In this document: one piece after another, positions 46,462 through 54,980 of the stretch | Position numbering within the stretch: position 1 is the first letter of the stretch | Layout: each line of letters begins with the position of its first letter | Translations under genes and position numbers: made by a program | From: Sphingomonadales bacterium | Lineage (GTDB): Bacteria > Pseudomonadota > Alphaproteobacteria > Sphingomonadales > Sphingomonadaceae | DNA length: 64,000 bases | Direction: 5' to 3' | NCBI GenBank assembly: GCA_004173185.1 | Contig: SEFZ01000004.1 | Coordinates: 186,001 to 250,000 of the forward strand | Notes under the pieces: model-generated | What the model saw: the letters and a program-made list of their open reading frames with translations, nothing else | What the model was told of the DNA's origin: nothing | Database searches by the model: none

Positions 46462-46505
46462 TCGCATTCGTAATGCGGGGGTCACAGGTTCGAGTCCTGT
46501 AAGCG
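46462..46505. repeat. attR core repeat (44 bp)
   Basis: Identical to 28152-28195. It is followed directly by GCACCA (46506-46511), the displaced native 3' end of tRNA-Thr. It marks the right junction of element A. Confidence 0.9.
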
Positions 46506-48113
46506 GCACCACTCCCGATCAATGGAGGGCACCATTGGTGCTCGGTGATCGGGATCACCATCGGCGGCGATAGCCAGTGGTTTGATAGGTCCCGTAATGG
46601 TGATCAAGTCGGGCGCTACCACCACCTTGGCGATGAACCGACGAGCGTAGCCCTGTCGAGCTGTGGGGTCGTTGGATCGCAGCTTGCCAAGGATTACGTC
46701 GCCGAGCCGATCAATCGCGTCCGACGTCACCTGCCGGTCGGCGGCGGACAGTTGTCGCTCGATGAGCAGAATCTCCTGTTCAAGGTCGGCACGGCGGGCA
46801 CGTTGGCTAGCAAGTCGAGCGGTGAAGTCTGTATCGCGAGGGCTGACGATACCCTGTTCGATAAAGTCGAACATGTTCTGGATAGCGCCGTCTACCCGAG
46901 TACGTTCGGCGCGAAGCGCCTTTAAGTGTGCCTGCCGCTCACGGACGGCAGAGGAACTATCGTCGAGCAGATTCGCAAGAAGTTGATGCAACCGCTCTGG
47001 GCGGAGCAAGCGGTCGGCCATGGCATCTATGACGATCGTTTCGAGTTTCTCGTCGCGGATGCTGGTCCCTTGGCACACGGTCTCTCCGCGCCGCAGCCGA
47101 CGTGAGCACCGATAGTATCGGTAGCGCCCTCCTTTGCCGGTAGCGATAGTGAGCGCATGACCACATTCGGGGTGACCGCATTTGGCGATGCCTGCGAGCA
47201 TTGTCGGGCTTGAGACGATTCGTGCCGGAGTGACATGCGGGGCGTTACGAGCGATGCCGGCCTGCACCTCGAGCCACTCGGCTTCGGGGATGATGATCGG
47301 AACCTCTATTGTCTGCCACTCATCTTCCGGTCGCTTGACCCCGTTTCGCACGTCATTGACGCCGTAAAGGTGCTTGCCGCGATAAGTGGATCGATTGAGG
47401 ATGTCCTTGATGTTCGAGACTTGCCACTTGCGGCCCCGCAGGGTCGCGCCGGTGGCGTTGAGGTGACAGACGATCTTCTTATAGCCCATCGGACCTCGGC
47501 CTACGCCGACGCGCTTCATGCGGAAAATCTGCTGGACCATCAGCGCCTCGGAAGGCTCGACCACTAGCCGCTTCTTGGCCTTGGGCCCTCGCATCTCCGC
47601 GATCTCACTAGTGTAGCCAAACGGCGGCACCGCGCCGTTCCAGAACCCCGCTTCGGCATTGCGCATCATCGTGTCGAGCGTGAACTTGGCGGTCTGGCGC
47701 GACTGATATTCGTCGAAATTGGAGAGCACCGAGCGGACGAGGTCGCCTTCGGCGTCGTGGCCGACTTCCTGCGTGATCGCGACGAGACGGATACCGGCCC
47801 GCTTCAGCTTACGGCGGTAATGCTCTAGCAGATAATGATCTCGGAACAGGCGCGAGAAGCTGTAGACCCCGATCTCGGTGATCCCGCTGCCGGCACCCAG
47901 CGCGTGCTCGAACAGGGCTTGGAGGCCGGGGCGATTATCAGTCGTGCCGCTAAGACCGCCATCTCTATAGATATCTACGAGATCAACTCCGCGATGAGCG
48001 TAGTGCGCGGTTAAACGCTGTTCCTGATTGGCGAGGCTGATGCCGCCTTCCGCCTGGCGCTGTGTGGAGACGCGGACGTAGCCGAGCGCGCGTTCAATCC
48101 TTGTCTTCGCCAT
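46482..48113 (-). CDS. Large serine recombinase
   Basis: A 543-residue serine integrase-type recombinase. The resolvase domain has nucleophile Ser16 (GYVRVSTQRQ), followed by a recombinase domain (about 165-280: FGYTSEIAEMRGPKAKKRLVV..., YRGKHLYGVNDVRNG), a zinc ribbon (CGHPECGHAL...RYYRCSRRLRRGETVCQG), a coiled coil and a C-terminal tail. The last eight codons (CRLQDSNL region) lie antisense in the tRNA-Thr 3' fragment and the stop is within the T-arm. It overlaps the upstream small gene by 20 nt. Confidence 0.9.
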   Translation of the reverse strand: MAKTRIERALGYVRVSTQRQAEGGISLANQEQRLTAHYAHRGVDLVDIYRDGGLSGTTDNRPGLQALFEHALGAGSGITEIGVYSFSRLFRDHYLLEHYRRKLKRAGIRLVAITQEVGHDAEGDLVRSVLSNFDEYQSRQTAKFTLDTMMRNAEAGFWNGAVPPFGYTSEIAEMRGPKAKKRLVVEPSEALMVQQIFRMKRVGVGRGPMGYKKIVCHLNATGATLRGRKWQVSNIKDILNRSTYRGKHLYGVNDVRNGVKRPEDEWQTIEVPIIIPEAEWLEVQAGIARNAPHVTPARIVSSPTMLAGIAKCGHPECGHALTIATGKGGRYRYYRCSRRLRRGETVCQGTSIRDEKLETIVIDAMADRLLRPERLHQLLANLLDDSSSAVRERQAHLKALRAERTRVDGAIQNMFDFIEQGIVSPRDTDFTARLASQRARRADLEQEILLIERQLSAADRQVTSDAIDRLGDVILGKLRSNDPTARQGYARRFIAKVVVAPDLITITGPIKPLAIAADGDPDHRAPMVPSIDREWCRLQDSNL

Positions 48114-48321
48114 TGATCGGGCCTTCGAAAATATAGCGCAGTTCCTCCGCGCTCAGGAGCGTCAGCACCCACTCTGACTCGGATCGTTCGAGCGCGAAAG
48201 AGTCCGGAAGCCGATCTACGACAAATCGTTCGCCAACATGAGAATTGCTCGCCCTTGGTGAGGCGACCCTCTCGCCACACGGAGGTATGGTCCTGCCGGA
48301 ATGAGAAGCGATTCTTTCCAC
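48094..48321 (-). CDS. Small hypothetical protein coupled to serine recombinase
   Basis: A 75-residue protein (MERIASHSGRTIPPCGERVASPRASNSHVGERF...LSAEELRYIFEGPINGEDKD) just upstream of and overlapping the recombinase by 20 nt. The C-terminal half has a helix typical of small phage accessory proteins. It may be a recombination-directionality or regulatory partner; this is inferred from position only. Confidence 0.55.
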   Translation of the reverse strand: MERIASHSGRTIPPCGERVASPRASNSHVGERFVVDRLPDSFALERSESEWVLTLLSAEELRYIFEGPINGEDKD

Positions 48322-48432
48322 CGACCAGCATGTGCAGTCGGGAAATCACAGCGACGATGTAACCGATAGGAGAGACAAGGAGCAGGTGAGGGGTGTGACC
48401 CAAAATAGGTTGGGAAAAAAGGGAGAGTTCAG

Positions 48433-48744
48433 ATGATGGCGATTATCCTGGTCGCGCTGGCAGTTGCGGCGCTCAAGACCGCTCAGCGTCTTTCGATCCT
48501 GCTTGTTGATGCGATCGCGACCGGTATTGGCGCCTGGTATTGCTGGCGCATCGCTCGCGTTTCAGAGATGTTGCTTGCTAGCCGTGTGGCTTCCGTCACC
48601 AACGAGACAATGACCGTAGGGCGGGCCGAGCGTCGCCTGATGGCGCGCCACCTGCGCCTTTCGATCGCGATGACCGCGCATCATAGCCTCTTCCCGCCAT
48701 CAAGCATGCGCGGCAACGCGATCATCAAGGCGCTCGCCTGCTGA
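48433..48744 (+). CDS. Small membrane protein
   Basis: A 103-residue protein with one or two N-terminal hydrophobic helices (MAIILVALAVAALKTAQRLSILLVDAIATGIGAWYCW) and a basic helical tail. No family recognised. It is divergent from the recombinase transcript and convergent with the next gene. The start is ATG 48433 or 48436. Confidence 0.55.
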   Translation: MMAIILVALAVAALKTAQRLSILLVDAIATGIGAWYCWRIARVSEMLLASRVASVTNETMTVGRAERRLMARHLRLSIAMTAHHSLFPPSSMRGNAIIKALAC

Positions 48745-48751
48745 CATAGGC

Positions 48752-49051
48752 TTAGTCGGGCTGCGCCGCGTTGGGGTGGATGGTGCCTTGCTCCTCCAAC
48801 GCCGCTTCCCTGTCATCGCACAGCAGGATGATCTGCTGCTTGGGCAGCCAGGATACATAGCGCCTTGCCGCGCAGTGGCAGGTGAGATGGTCCTCAATGT
48901 AATTCCAGCTTGCCGCAGGACAGCTGGCGCAGGCCAGTGCATCCTCGGGTCGGGCGGTATCCGGTAGCGCAAGCAAGGTGGGGCTGCTGACCGGAGCGTG
49001 ATAGCGTTTCACATCTCCGATCGGCAAATGCACGGTTTCAAAGAGCAGCAT
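48752..49051 (-). CDS. Small hypothetical protein with Cys motif
   Basis: A 99-residue protein. CASCPAASWNY...LTCHCAARRY gives four cysteines that may bind zinc; the end is acidic. No family recognised. It is 30 bp after the ParB-like gene on the same strand, so likely co-transcribed. Confidence 0.55.
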   Translation of the reverse strand: MLLFETVHLPIGDVKRYHAPVSSPTLLALPDTARPEDALACASCPAASWNYIEDHLTCHCAARRYVSWLPKQQIILLCDDREAALEEQGTIHPNAAQPD

Positions 49052-49081
49052 GAGTTTCTCCTCAGCACGTCGGGTTCGGGT

Positions 49082-49969
49082 TCAGGCCTCTCCGAACCAA
49101 TCCTTGATGAAGTCGATGACCGCGGAGTGGATCAGCTTGGCGTGATCGATGCGGTAGCTGGGATGCAGCTCGGTCATGGATTTCACGCGGATCGTGAAGG
49201 CGCCGCGGTGATCGGGCGTGACGGTGGCGATCACCTTGCCATGGCGGTTCTTGACCTCGGTCGGCCTGATCTCGTCCTTGCCGGCCGCCGCAGCTGTCAG
49301 CTTCTTCGCCAAAGCGGCAAACCCAAGTGTCTGGCCGGCGTGTAGAGTTGCGCACTCCAGAACTCTAACGCGCGTGTTCTCATCTTCGAGCAGTGGCGCA
49401 ACCAATGCCCATTGGTTCATCGAAATCGTGCGCTTGTCGGAGACGAGATCTAGGATCGCAGCCGGGGCCTTTTGCAGCGCGAGTCCGCGATTGATCGCGG
49501 ACTTGTCTTCACCCACTGCATCCGCCAGTCGGCTTTCGCTGGCGACGAGCTTGCCGTCGAGCATTCGCGCCCAGGAGGCGGACTTGTCCCACAGGCTAAC
49601 CTCGAGCGCGCCGCGATCCTCGCGGTTGGCGATCTTGAGCGCCATTTCAGGCGTCAGCGCATCCCGATCATAGATGCGTATGCGCAGCGGCGAGCCGAGG
49701 ATGCGCATGGCCTCGCGCCGCCGCGAGCCGGCGAGGATCTCGACCATGCCGCTTGCCCCGCGCTCGCCGATCGCGTCATGCGCCTGACCGACTGCCTTAA
49801 GCTCGGCTACGAGCGACGCGACGCTCTCCTCGGTGATGATATAGCCGAACCGGGGATTTTTTGGCGAAACGGCTGTCTGGTCGTACGGTAGGAGCTCGAC
49901 GACAAAGTTGGTCTTGGCGCCGCGCTTGGGCGCAGTGGCCGCGTCGAGCGGCAGTTCGGTGGTTTGCAT
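49082..49969 (-). CDS. ParB-like partition / nuclease-domain protein
   Basis: A 295-residue protein with a ParB N-terminal domain (about 22-120): LPYDQTAVSPKNPRFGY...SLVAELKAVGQAHDAIG...VEILAGSRRREAMR, in which GSRRREA matches the ParB/Sulfiredoxin box. A central helical DNA-binding part (ESRLADAVGEDKSAINRGLALQKAP) and a C-terminal domain follow. It resembles ParB/RepB proteins on plasmids and ICEs. No parA is adjacent. ATG 49969 has a GAGGAA site; 50026 is the longer option. Confidence 0.85.
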   Translation of the reverse strand: MQTTELPLDAATAPKRGAKTNFVVELLPYDQTAVSPKNPRFGYIITEESVASLVAELKAVGQAHDAIGERGASGMVEILAGSRRREAMRILGSPLRIRIYDRDALTPEMALKIANREDRGALEVSLWDKSASWARMLDGKLVASESRLADAVGEDKSAINRGLALQKAPAAILDLVSDKRTISMNQWALVAPLLEDENTRVRVLECATLHAGQTLGFAALAKKLTAAAAGKDEIRPTEVKNRHGKVIATVTPDHRGAFTIRVKSMTELHPSYRIDHAKLIHSAVIDFIKDWFGEA

Positions 49970-50107
49970 GGCGAGTTCCTCGATTGCTGACGGATCGAGG
50001 ATGCGCGGTCGGAATGCGATCGACACTGTAACCGCAGTCCAACATTTCGTCTTTCAGGCAAGAGCAGCAAAAATCTTGCTGCTGTCGGTTCGAACGCTAC
50101 GTCTCGG

Positions 50108-50650
50108 TCAGTGCAGCCGGCCCCTTTGGCTGACGGAGCGGCCCAACAAGCTGCGGGTGGTCGCTTCCAGCAGGTCCTGCTTCAGCGCCGCGATGACGGC
50201 TGCATGTCGCTTCTCGGCAGCTGGCGGGCGCTTCGAGATGCCTTTCGTCCAATAACCCTTGGGGACATTGCAATCGTCGCGGAAGCCCCTGCCGCCCGGT
50301 GGCACGTTGAACCAGCCGTATCCCATCGAACGATCATCGTCGGCAATGCACTCGCAGTCGAATGCCAACTTCGGAAAGAGCTCGGCGAGTTCCTCGAATT
50401 CCGCGGAGGGGAATGATGCCACGGTATCGAACGCAAAAGAATACATGCAGTGCTCGTGGGGACCCAGCTCGCGAAAGTTCCAGGCGGTGCGGCCGTAACC
50501 GGGAATGCGCGTAAGATCGATTGCGAGTTCATTGTCCTCCCAATCATTGATCGGACCCCGGACGATGCACAGCCGCTTGAAGCGTTCTATCTCCGCTTGC
50601 GGACCATAGATATCGACACTGTTCCACATTTCGTCACACATGGTGAACAT
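50108..50650 (-). CDS. Api92-like / DUF1281-type mobile-element protein
   Basis: A 180-residue protein. The opening MWNSVDIYGPQAEIERFK and the mid region (FDCECIADDDRSMGYGWFNVPPGG) recall the ferredoxin-like Api92/DUF1281 proteins found on plasmids and phages. Role unknown. It is the first gene upstream of parB on the same strand, with a gap of about 140 bp. Confidence 0.6.
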   Translation of the reverse strand: MFTMCDEMWNSVDIYGPQAEIERFKRLCIVRGPINDWEDNELAIDLTRIPGYGRTAWNFRELGPHEHCMYSFAFDTVASFPSAEFEELAELFPKLAFDCECIADDDRSMGYGWFNVPPGGRGFRDDCNVPKGYWTKGISKRPPAAEKRHAAVIAALKQDLLEATTRSLLGRSVSQRGRLH

Positions 50651-50713
50651 GGTTTTCCCTCTGCTGACGTTCCGTTGTGCGGCTGCAAAATCGCGTCAAC
50701 GATGTAACCGGCG

Positions 50714-51262
50714 CTAAAGCAGCTTGAGAAAGCGACTGAGCGGCATCCATTTGTCACCGAGAACCAGTTTGAGCGCCGAACCGCGATCCTCCACAATGGC
50801 AGTCGCCGCGAGAATGCGTGTGTGACGTGACAGGAAAAACTGTTTTCGGTCGCTACCGACAAGGTCGGTCAGCGGCCGACCGATTACGGCCGTGAGCACC
50901 GTCTCTGGAATTTGCTGTCCGTGCAGGGTGAGATTGGCAAGATTGGTGCCCTTGAATTCGGGCTCTGGCGAATGGCATTCGCTGAAATTGAAGTCTCTAG
51001 TGACGGAGTGGAGATAGGAGGCGTTGGATCCGACATAGTGGTTCAGGCCGCAACCGTTGCCATGGCCACAACTGGCGACCAACTGAGCGACCTTGGGTGC
51101 CTTTTTCTGGTCCGCTCGCAGATCCATCCGTGCCCCCCAGGTCCGTCGCCGCAGGCCGGCCAAGAACTGATCAGGATTAACGCCCGCGAGCTTGAAAAAG
51201 CGCAGGGTTGTAAGCGAGATCAGCGGATCGCGCCTAAGCATATCGCGGGTAGCTTCGTTCAT
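50714..51262 (-). CDS. Unrecognised protein, end of a coupled operon
   Basis: A 182-residue protein (NEATRDMLRRDPLISLTTLRFFKLAGVNPDQFL...). A CGHGNGCGLNHYVGSNASYLHSV segment could bind metal. ATG 51262 overlaps the stop of the 806-aa gene (ATGA), so it is translated in series with it. No family recognised. Confidence 0.6.
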   Translation of the reverse strand: MNEATRDMLRRDPLISLTTLRFFKLAGVNPDQFLAGLRRRTWGARMDLRADQKKAPKVAQLVASCGHGNGCGLNHYVGSNASYLHSVTRDFNFSECHSPEPEFKGTNLANLTLHGQQIPETVLTAVIGRPLTDLVGSDRKQFFLSRHTRILAATAIVEDRGSALKLVLGDKWMPLSRFLKLL

Positions 51263-53679
51263 CTGACATGTCCCCAATCGGCGGTGACCGGCGACACGCC
51301 GGTGAACAGGTGGCAGGCGATCACATCGTCGCGACCGCGCACGATCGAGTTGGCAAACGGCACCCAGGACCAACGACGTACTGCGCTGAGCCAGCTCTTG
51401 AGCCGCGCGGCACGTGGTCTGTTACCGTTGCCCACCTCTTGTCCGGGCATTCCGCGCGCGATCCAGGCTAACCGGTCGCGATCGATCAGTGGTGCGAACC
51501 ACAGGATCGGAATGAACAGGTCGGACACCGGTGCGAGCTGTGCCAGGTTCGCGCGTCCGAGCAGGATATCCTCCAGCAGATCGTCCTCGGGCGCAGGCTG
51601 AGGCTTCCTCGGATCAAGCGGTCGCCAGCGGCCTGCATCGTTAACCAGATCACGAAGGATCGCACCGCGCTCATCGGATACGGTCGGCTCGTGACCAGCG
51701 TCGCGCGCCGCAGATTGCCCCTCGTCATGTTCTTCCCACGCGCCTGTCTTGCGGCTTGGCTTTTCCCGAAGCCGCCCGGCGCGGGAACTTTCCCGACCGT
51801 CGGCAGGGGGCGCCTCGAAATCCAGGATAGCATCCCGGCACATGTCATCGGTGTCGCTGGCGCAGTCGATGGCGCGCAGCATGGAACGCACGATTTCATG
51901 ATGAATGCGGTACTTGCTCGAATTTGCCCATGGCCCAATATCTTTCGGACGAAGGTCGCTGCCCTTCGGCAGCTTCTTGCCCGTGTGGATGAGCATTCGA
52001 TGGATCGCGAAATCTTCGCGCTGCGACCTAGTCGGCCAAATTGCATAGACCAGTGCTGCGAAGTGTCGAACGAGTGTGAGGCCCATGTGACGAACGAGGT
52101 CGTCGTCCTGTAAATTTACGCGAAATGCGGGCTGCGCTTGCTGGATTGTGACCACGGCGTGCCGCGTTCGCTTGATCTTCACTGCGGCGGGGTCATTGTA
52201 GTCGAGCCGACCTCGGCGGACCGCGTCAAGCGAAAGCTTCCCGCCAAATTTCTTTCCATGGAGTGCCGCCTTGACCATCACATGGCTGGTCACTTGGGCG
52301 ACGAGCGCGGCGCCGGCTGCATAGTTGCGTCCGACGGCCAGGACGGTATGGCGCGGATTAACATATACCGCCCGTGCTTCGCGAACATCGAGGCGTGTAA
52401 CGGTACCCGGCTGCTGACCTATGTCCGCCAGGCGCCGTGCCATATCTTGGCCAATCTCCATCCCGCGCGCCGCCTCGTAGAGCGACGCGAGCGCGCCCAG
52501 AGCCCCGCCGGCGCAGCCTGGAAATGCACCGTGGATCGCCGCAAGCCACGGGAACAGGCGATAAAGCCGGTCCAGCTGGCGGGTCGCGGCGAGAGCGAAG
52601 ATCAAGTCGCAGCGAATGCGGTTGAGCAACGTCAAACGTGCCTGACGGTCGGATAGGGACAGCCGCAGCAGCGATCGCCGGACGTGCGGACGCCAGCCAG
52701 TACACTCTAGCCGGTGACCAAGATCGGCACATTGCAACTGTTCGAGCGCTCGGGAGAAACTATCGAGCTTCGTCGCAGCGCCGCCCGCGTGATCATGGAG
52801 CTTGCCGATATCCAGCATGTTGGTCAGGCGCTGCCAGCGTTTGCGCTCGGCATCGGGGGCCACTGCGAACACACCAGTGGCGTCGAGAATATTACGGGCC
52901 CAGTCGAGTGCGAGGCTCAGCTTGCGTGTCGCGACCAAGGAATCATCGGTGGCTTCTGCTGCTTGCACATGGCGCACGAAATGGGCGAGAGCAGTCAGCA
53001 ACGCAGCAAGCGCCGCTTCACGATGTTGGGGTCTGGTAAGATTCTGGCGGGCCGGCGCGGCCAAGCGATCCACCATCGCGACAACATCGATCAGTGCGCG
53101 GCCGACCGCGGCGATGCCAGCGGCACTGGCGAGGGGAGCGTGGAATCGGGTGCCGACGCCCCATTCGATAGCGAGCCATGCCTTGCGTAGCGCCAAAGCC
53201 GCCTGTGCGTGCGCGACGATGAGCTGCGCATCATCGCCCTTCTCGCGCAACCGGTCGAGCCAGGTCGCAACGAATGCATCAGTCCATGCGGCGCGGGCGA
53301 ACAACGCGCCAGGCGCCGATGACAGGCCGGCGCGACTACGCAGCTCCCTAAGGATCGCTTCGCCCTTCTCAGGCAGGGCGCGCAATTCAACCTCGACATT
53401 AGCCTGTGCTGGGATCGCGTCCGGCGCGAGCGAGGGGGCGAAGCTCGAGATTCGACCGCCCACAAATCCGCAGCCCGGCCGGCGATCTGGGTCGTCGATG
53501 TAATCGATATGCGGCAGCAGCGCGAATGGAGCCCAGGCACCTGACCGAACGATTGCGTTTTGGCTCGGCGCCGCGCGTCCCGTCGCGGTGATGATGTATG
53601 GGCGAACGATGGCTACGTTCGCCGCCAGCCCGGCCGCAATTACTCGCGTGTCCGTGTTGATGGCAGGGCGGGTACTCAC
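51259..53679 (-). CDS. Large unrecognised protein (806 aa)
   Basis: An Ala/Arg-rich, mostly helical 806-residue protein with no signal peptide or TM segments. Regions: an N-terminal 130 residues with a beta-rich look (IVRPYIITATGRAAPS...), a helical middle, and a C-terminal low-complexity acidic/basic part before LFIPILWFAPLIDRDRLAWIARGMPG. It overlaps genes on both sides by 4 nt (53676-53679 and 51259-51262), so it is the central member of a four-gene operon. I do not recognise a family. Confidence 0.65.
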   Translation of the reverse strand: MSTRPAINTDTRVIAAGLAANVAIVRPYIITATGRAAPSQNAIVRSGAWAPFALLPHIDYIDDPDRRPGCGFVGGRISSFAPSLAPDAIPAQANVEVELRALPEKGEAILRELRSRAGLSSAPGALFARAAWTDAFVATWLDRLREKGDDAQLIVAHAQAALALRKAWLAIEWGVGTRFHAPLASAAGIAAVGRALIDVVAMVDRLAAPARQNLTRPQHREAALAALLTALAHFVRHVQAAEATDDSLVATRKLSLALDWARNILDATGVFAVAPDAERKRWQRLTNMLDIGKLHDHAGGAATKLDSFSRALEQLQCADLGHRLECTGWRPHVRRSLLRLSLSDRQARLTLLNRIRCDLIFALAATRQLDRLYRLFPWLAAIHGAFPGCAGGALGALASLYEAARGMEIGQDMARRLADIGQQPGTVTRLDVREARAVYVNPRHTVLAVGRNYAAGAALVAQVTSHVMVKAALHGKKFGGKLSLDAVRRGRLDYNDPAAVKIKRTRHAVVTIQQAQPAFRVNLQDDDLVRHMGLTLVRHFAALVYAIWPTRSQREDFAIHRMLIHTGKKLPKGSDLRPKDIGPWANSSKYRIHHEIVRSMLRAIDCASDTDDMCRDAILDFEAPPADGRESSRAGRLREKPSRKTGAWEEHDEGQSAARDAGHEPTVSDERGAILRDLVNDAGRWRPLDPRKPQPAPEDDLLEDILLGRANLAQLAPVSDLFIPILWFAPLIDRDRLAWIARGMPGQEVGNGNRPRAARLKSWLSAVRRWSWVPFANSIVRGRDDVIACHLFTGVSPVTADWGHVR

Positions 53680-53969
53680 GCGCTACCCTCCGCCCGGTTC
53701 TGCTTCACGATTTCCCAGCCGGCGAGGATGTTGGCGCTGCGAACACTCGCCTTATCGAAGCGCTCGATAAGGTTCGTGAGCTCGTTGTAGCGATTGACCA
53801 AGTCGACGATCTCGGCTTCCCGCGCGTCCAAAGCACTCAGCGTGGCCTCTTCGAAATCGGCGTAAATTGCCTCCAGCTCGGCGAGCACGCCGTCCCGCTC
53901 GGCGTGATACGCCGCGATGTCGGTGACGACCTTCTCGACGCCATTCTGAGTGATGGTGATACGCGACAT
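53676..53969 (-). CDS. Small helical protein
   Basis: A 97-residue protein (SRITITQNGVEKVVTDIAAYHAERDGVLAELEAIYADF...). After a short beta pair it is a long coiled-coil-like helix, ending GWEIVKQNRAEG. It starts 3 nt after the upstream stop and overlaps the 806-aa gene by ATGA. No family recognised; it may be a structural or subunit adaptor. Confidence 0.6.
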   Translation of the reverse strand: MSRITITQNGVEKVVTDIAAYHAERDGVLAELEAIYADFEEATLSALDAREAEIVDLVNRYNELTNLIERFDKASVRSANILAGWEIVKQNRAEGSA

Positions 53970-53972
53970 CGC

Positions 53973-54836
53973 TCAATCCTTGCGGAAGCGCGGATTGGCG
54001 CCATTGTCGGCGAGCCAGTTAGCCGCGTGGCCGCGCGTGCGCTCGGCTGGGATGGCAACGCCTCGGACCTTTGCGGTGGTGACAGCGAGATGGCCCTGTC
54101 TCGAGAGCGGAGGCTTCCAGCGCCAGCGCCGGTCGCTGCTTGCGCGCTGATGCACCTCGAAGCTCGCGCACTTTGCCCAGTAGCGGGCCGCGGCATCCTG
54201 CTCGCTTGCCGCCGCACCGATCTCGGCGAGTTCGATTCCGCCCGCGGCGATGGCGGACGGAAGCACATCGCCGAACGTGTCTTCGGCGGCTCTGGCGACC
54301 GCATCGAATCGGCGAGCCAACTCGAAGGGATTGAGCGTGTAAAGACCGCGATGCGCATCCGCATCCGCCGCCGCAAGGCCGTGGAGCTTGGCGGGCTGCC
54401 CCAGGCCCAGAGGCGGGCGCTTGACCCAGAAGGGATCCCTCCCGCCGCGCTTCAGAAGATTCTGGTCGGCAAGCCAGGCCAGTCCGGTGATTTCCAGAAG
54501 CGGATCGCTCTCACAGACACCGGTGAGCGCGGCCAACAGGCAGTCATCGTCAAGCCGTTCGCGCCAATCGGCGAGCCGCGCAATCGCTTTGCCGTAGCCC
54601 AGCCGATAGAAGCCGGCATGCGCGGGGATATGGGCAACGCCCATCCCGCGAAGTGCGGCAATCCCGCCGTGCCGGTACGCGATGTGATTGGGATGGTGTC
54701 CGAGTGCAGCCTGCTCGGCATCCAATGCCGCGATTTGTCGATTTGCTGCGGCTATGGATAGCTCATGCTGCGCTATCTCGTGATCGATCGCCGCGAGAAG
54801 CGCATCGTGATTTCCGTGTACTCGTTCGTTCTTCAT
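53973..54836 (-). CDS. Unrecognised protein, first gene of a coupled operon
   Basis: A 287-residue protein. The N-terminus is helical and rich in Glu/Gln/His (NHDALLAAIDHEIAQHELSIAAANRQIAALDAEQ), then comes a middle region (GVAHIPAHAGFYRLGYGKAIARLADWRERLDDDCLLAALTG) and a basic end. ATG 54836 is used because the frame further upstream is antisense to the 54981 gene. No family recognised. Confidence 0.6.
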   Translation of the reverse strand: MKNERVHGNHDALLAAIDHEIAQHELSIAAANRQIAALDAEQAALGHHPNHIAYRHGGIAALRGMGVAHIPAHAGFYRLGYGKAIARLADWRERLDDDCLLAALTGVCESDPLLEITGLAWLADQNLLKRGGRDPFWVKRPPLGLGQPAKLHGLAAADADAHRGLYTLNPFELARRFDAVARAAEDTFGDVLPSAIAAGGIELAEIGAAASEQDAAARYWAKCASFEVHQRASSDRRWRWKPPLSRQGHLAVTTAKVRGVAIPAERTRGHAANWLADNGANPRFRKD

Positions 54837-54980
54837 CGGTGCCTCCGATGAAAATCGTCGCGTTCCAAAACTCGATCGACGATGTAACCGCGAGATTTTC
54901 AGGCGAAACGACGCAGAAATGTGCAAGCCACGGATACCCGCGCTATTGCTGGGCGACATGAAAGACCGCAGCAGCGAGCA

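Larger units (their letters stand above)
28152..46505. mobile_element. Integrated genomic island (element A) in tRNA-Thr
   Basis: This element of about 18.3 kb is bounded by identical 44-bp repeats and has a tyrosine integrase at its left end. Removing 28196-46505 fuses 28195 to 46506 and restores a perfect 76-nt tRNA-Thr(CGT) with encoded CCA. That is strong internal evidence for the exact boundaries. Cargo: Xre-type regulator, unknown genes, ABC-3C-type conflict operon, resolvase remnant, decayed IS5-flanked glycoside cluster, and a MACPF protein. No conjugation genes are present, so it would be mobilised in trans or be a satellite island. Confidence 0.85.

Noticed and set aside
28126..46511. 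Two independent tRNA-Thr genes
   Set aside because: The 46462-46511 copy lacks the acceptor 5' strand, D-arm and part of the anticodon arm; it is the displaced 3' end of the same gene.
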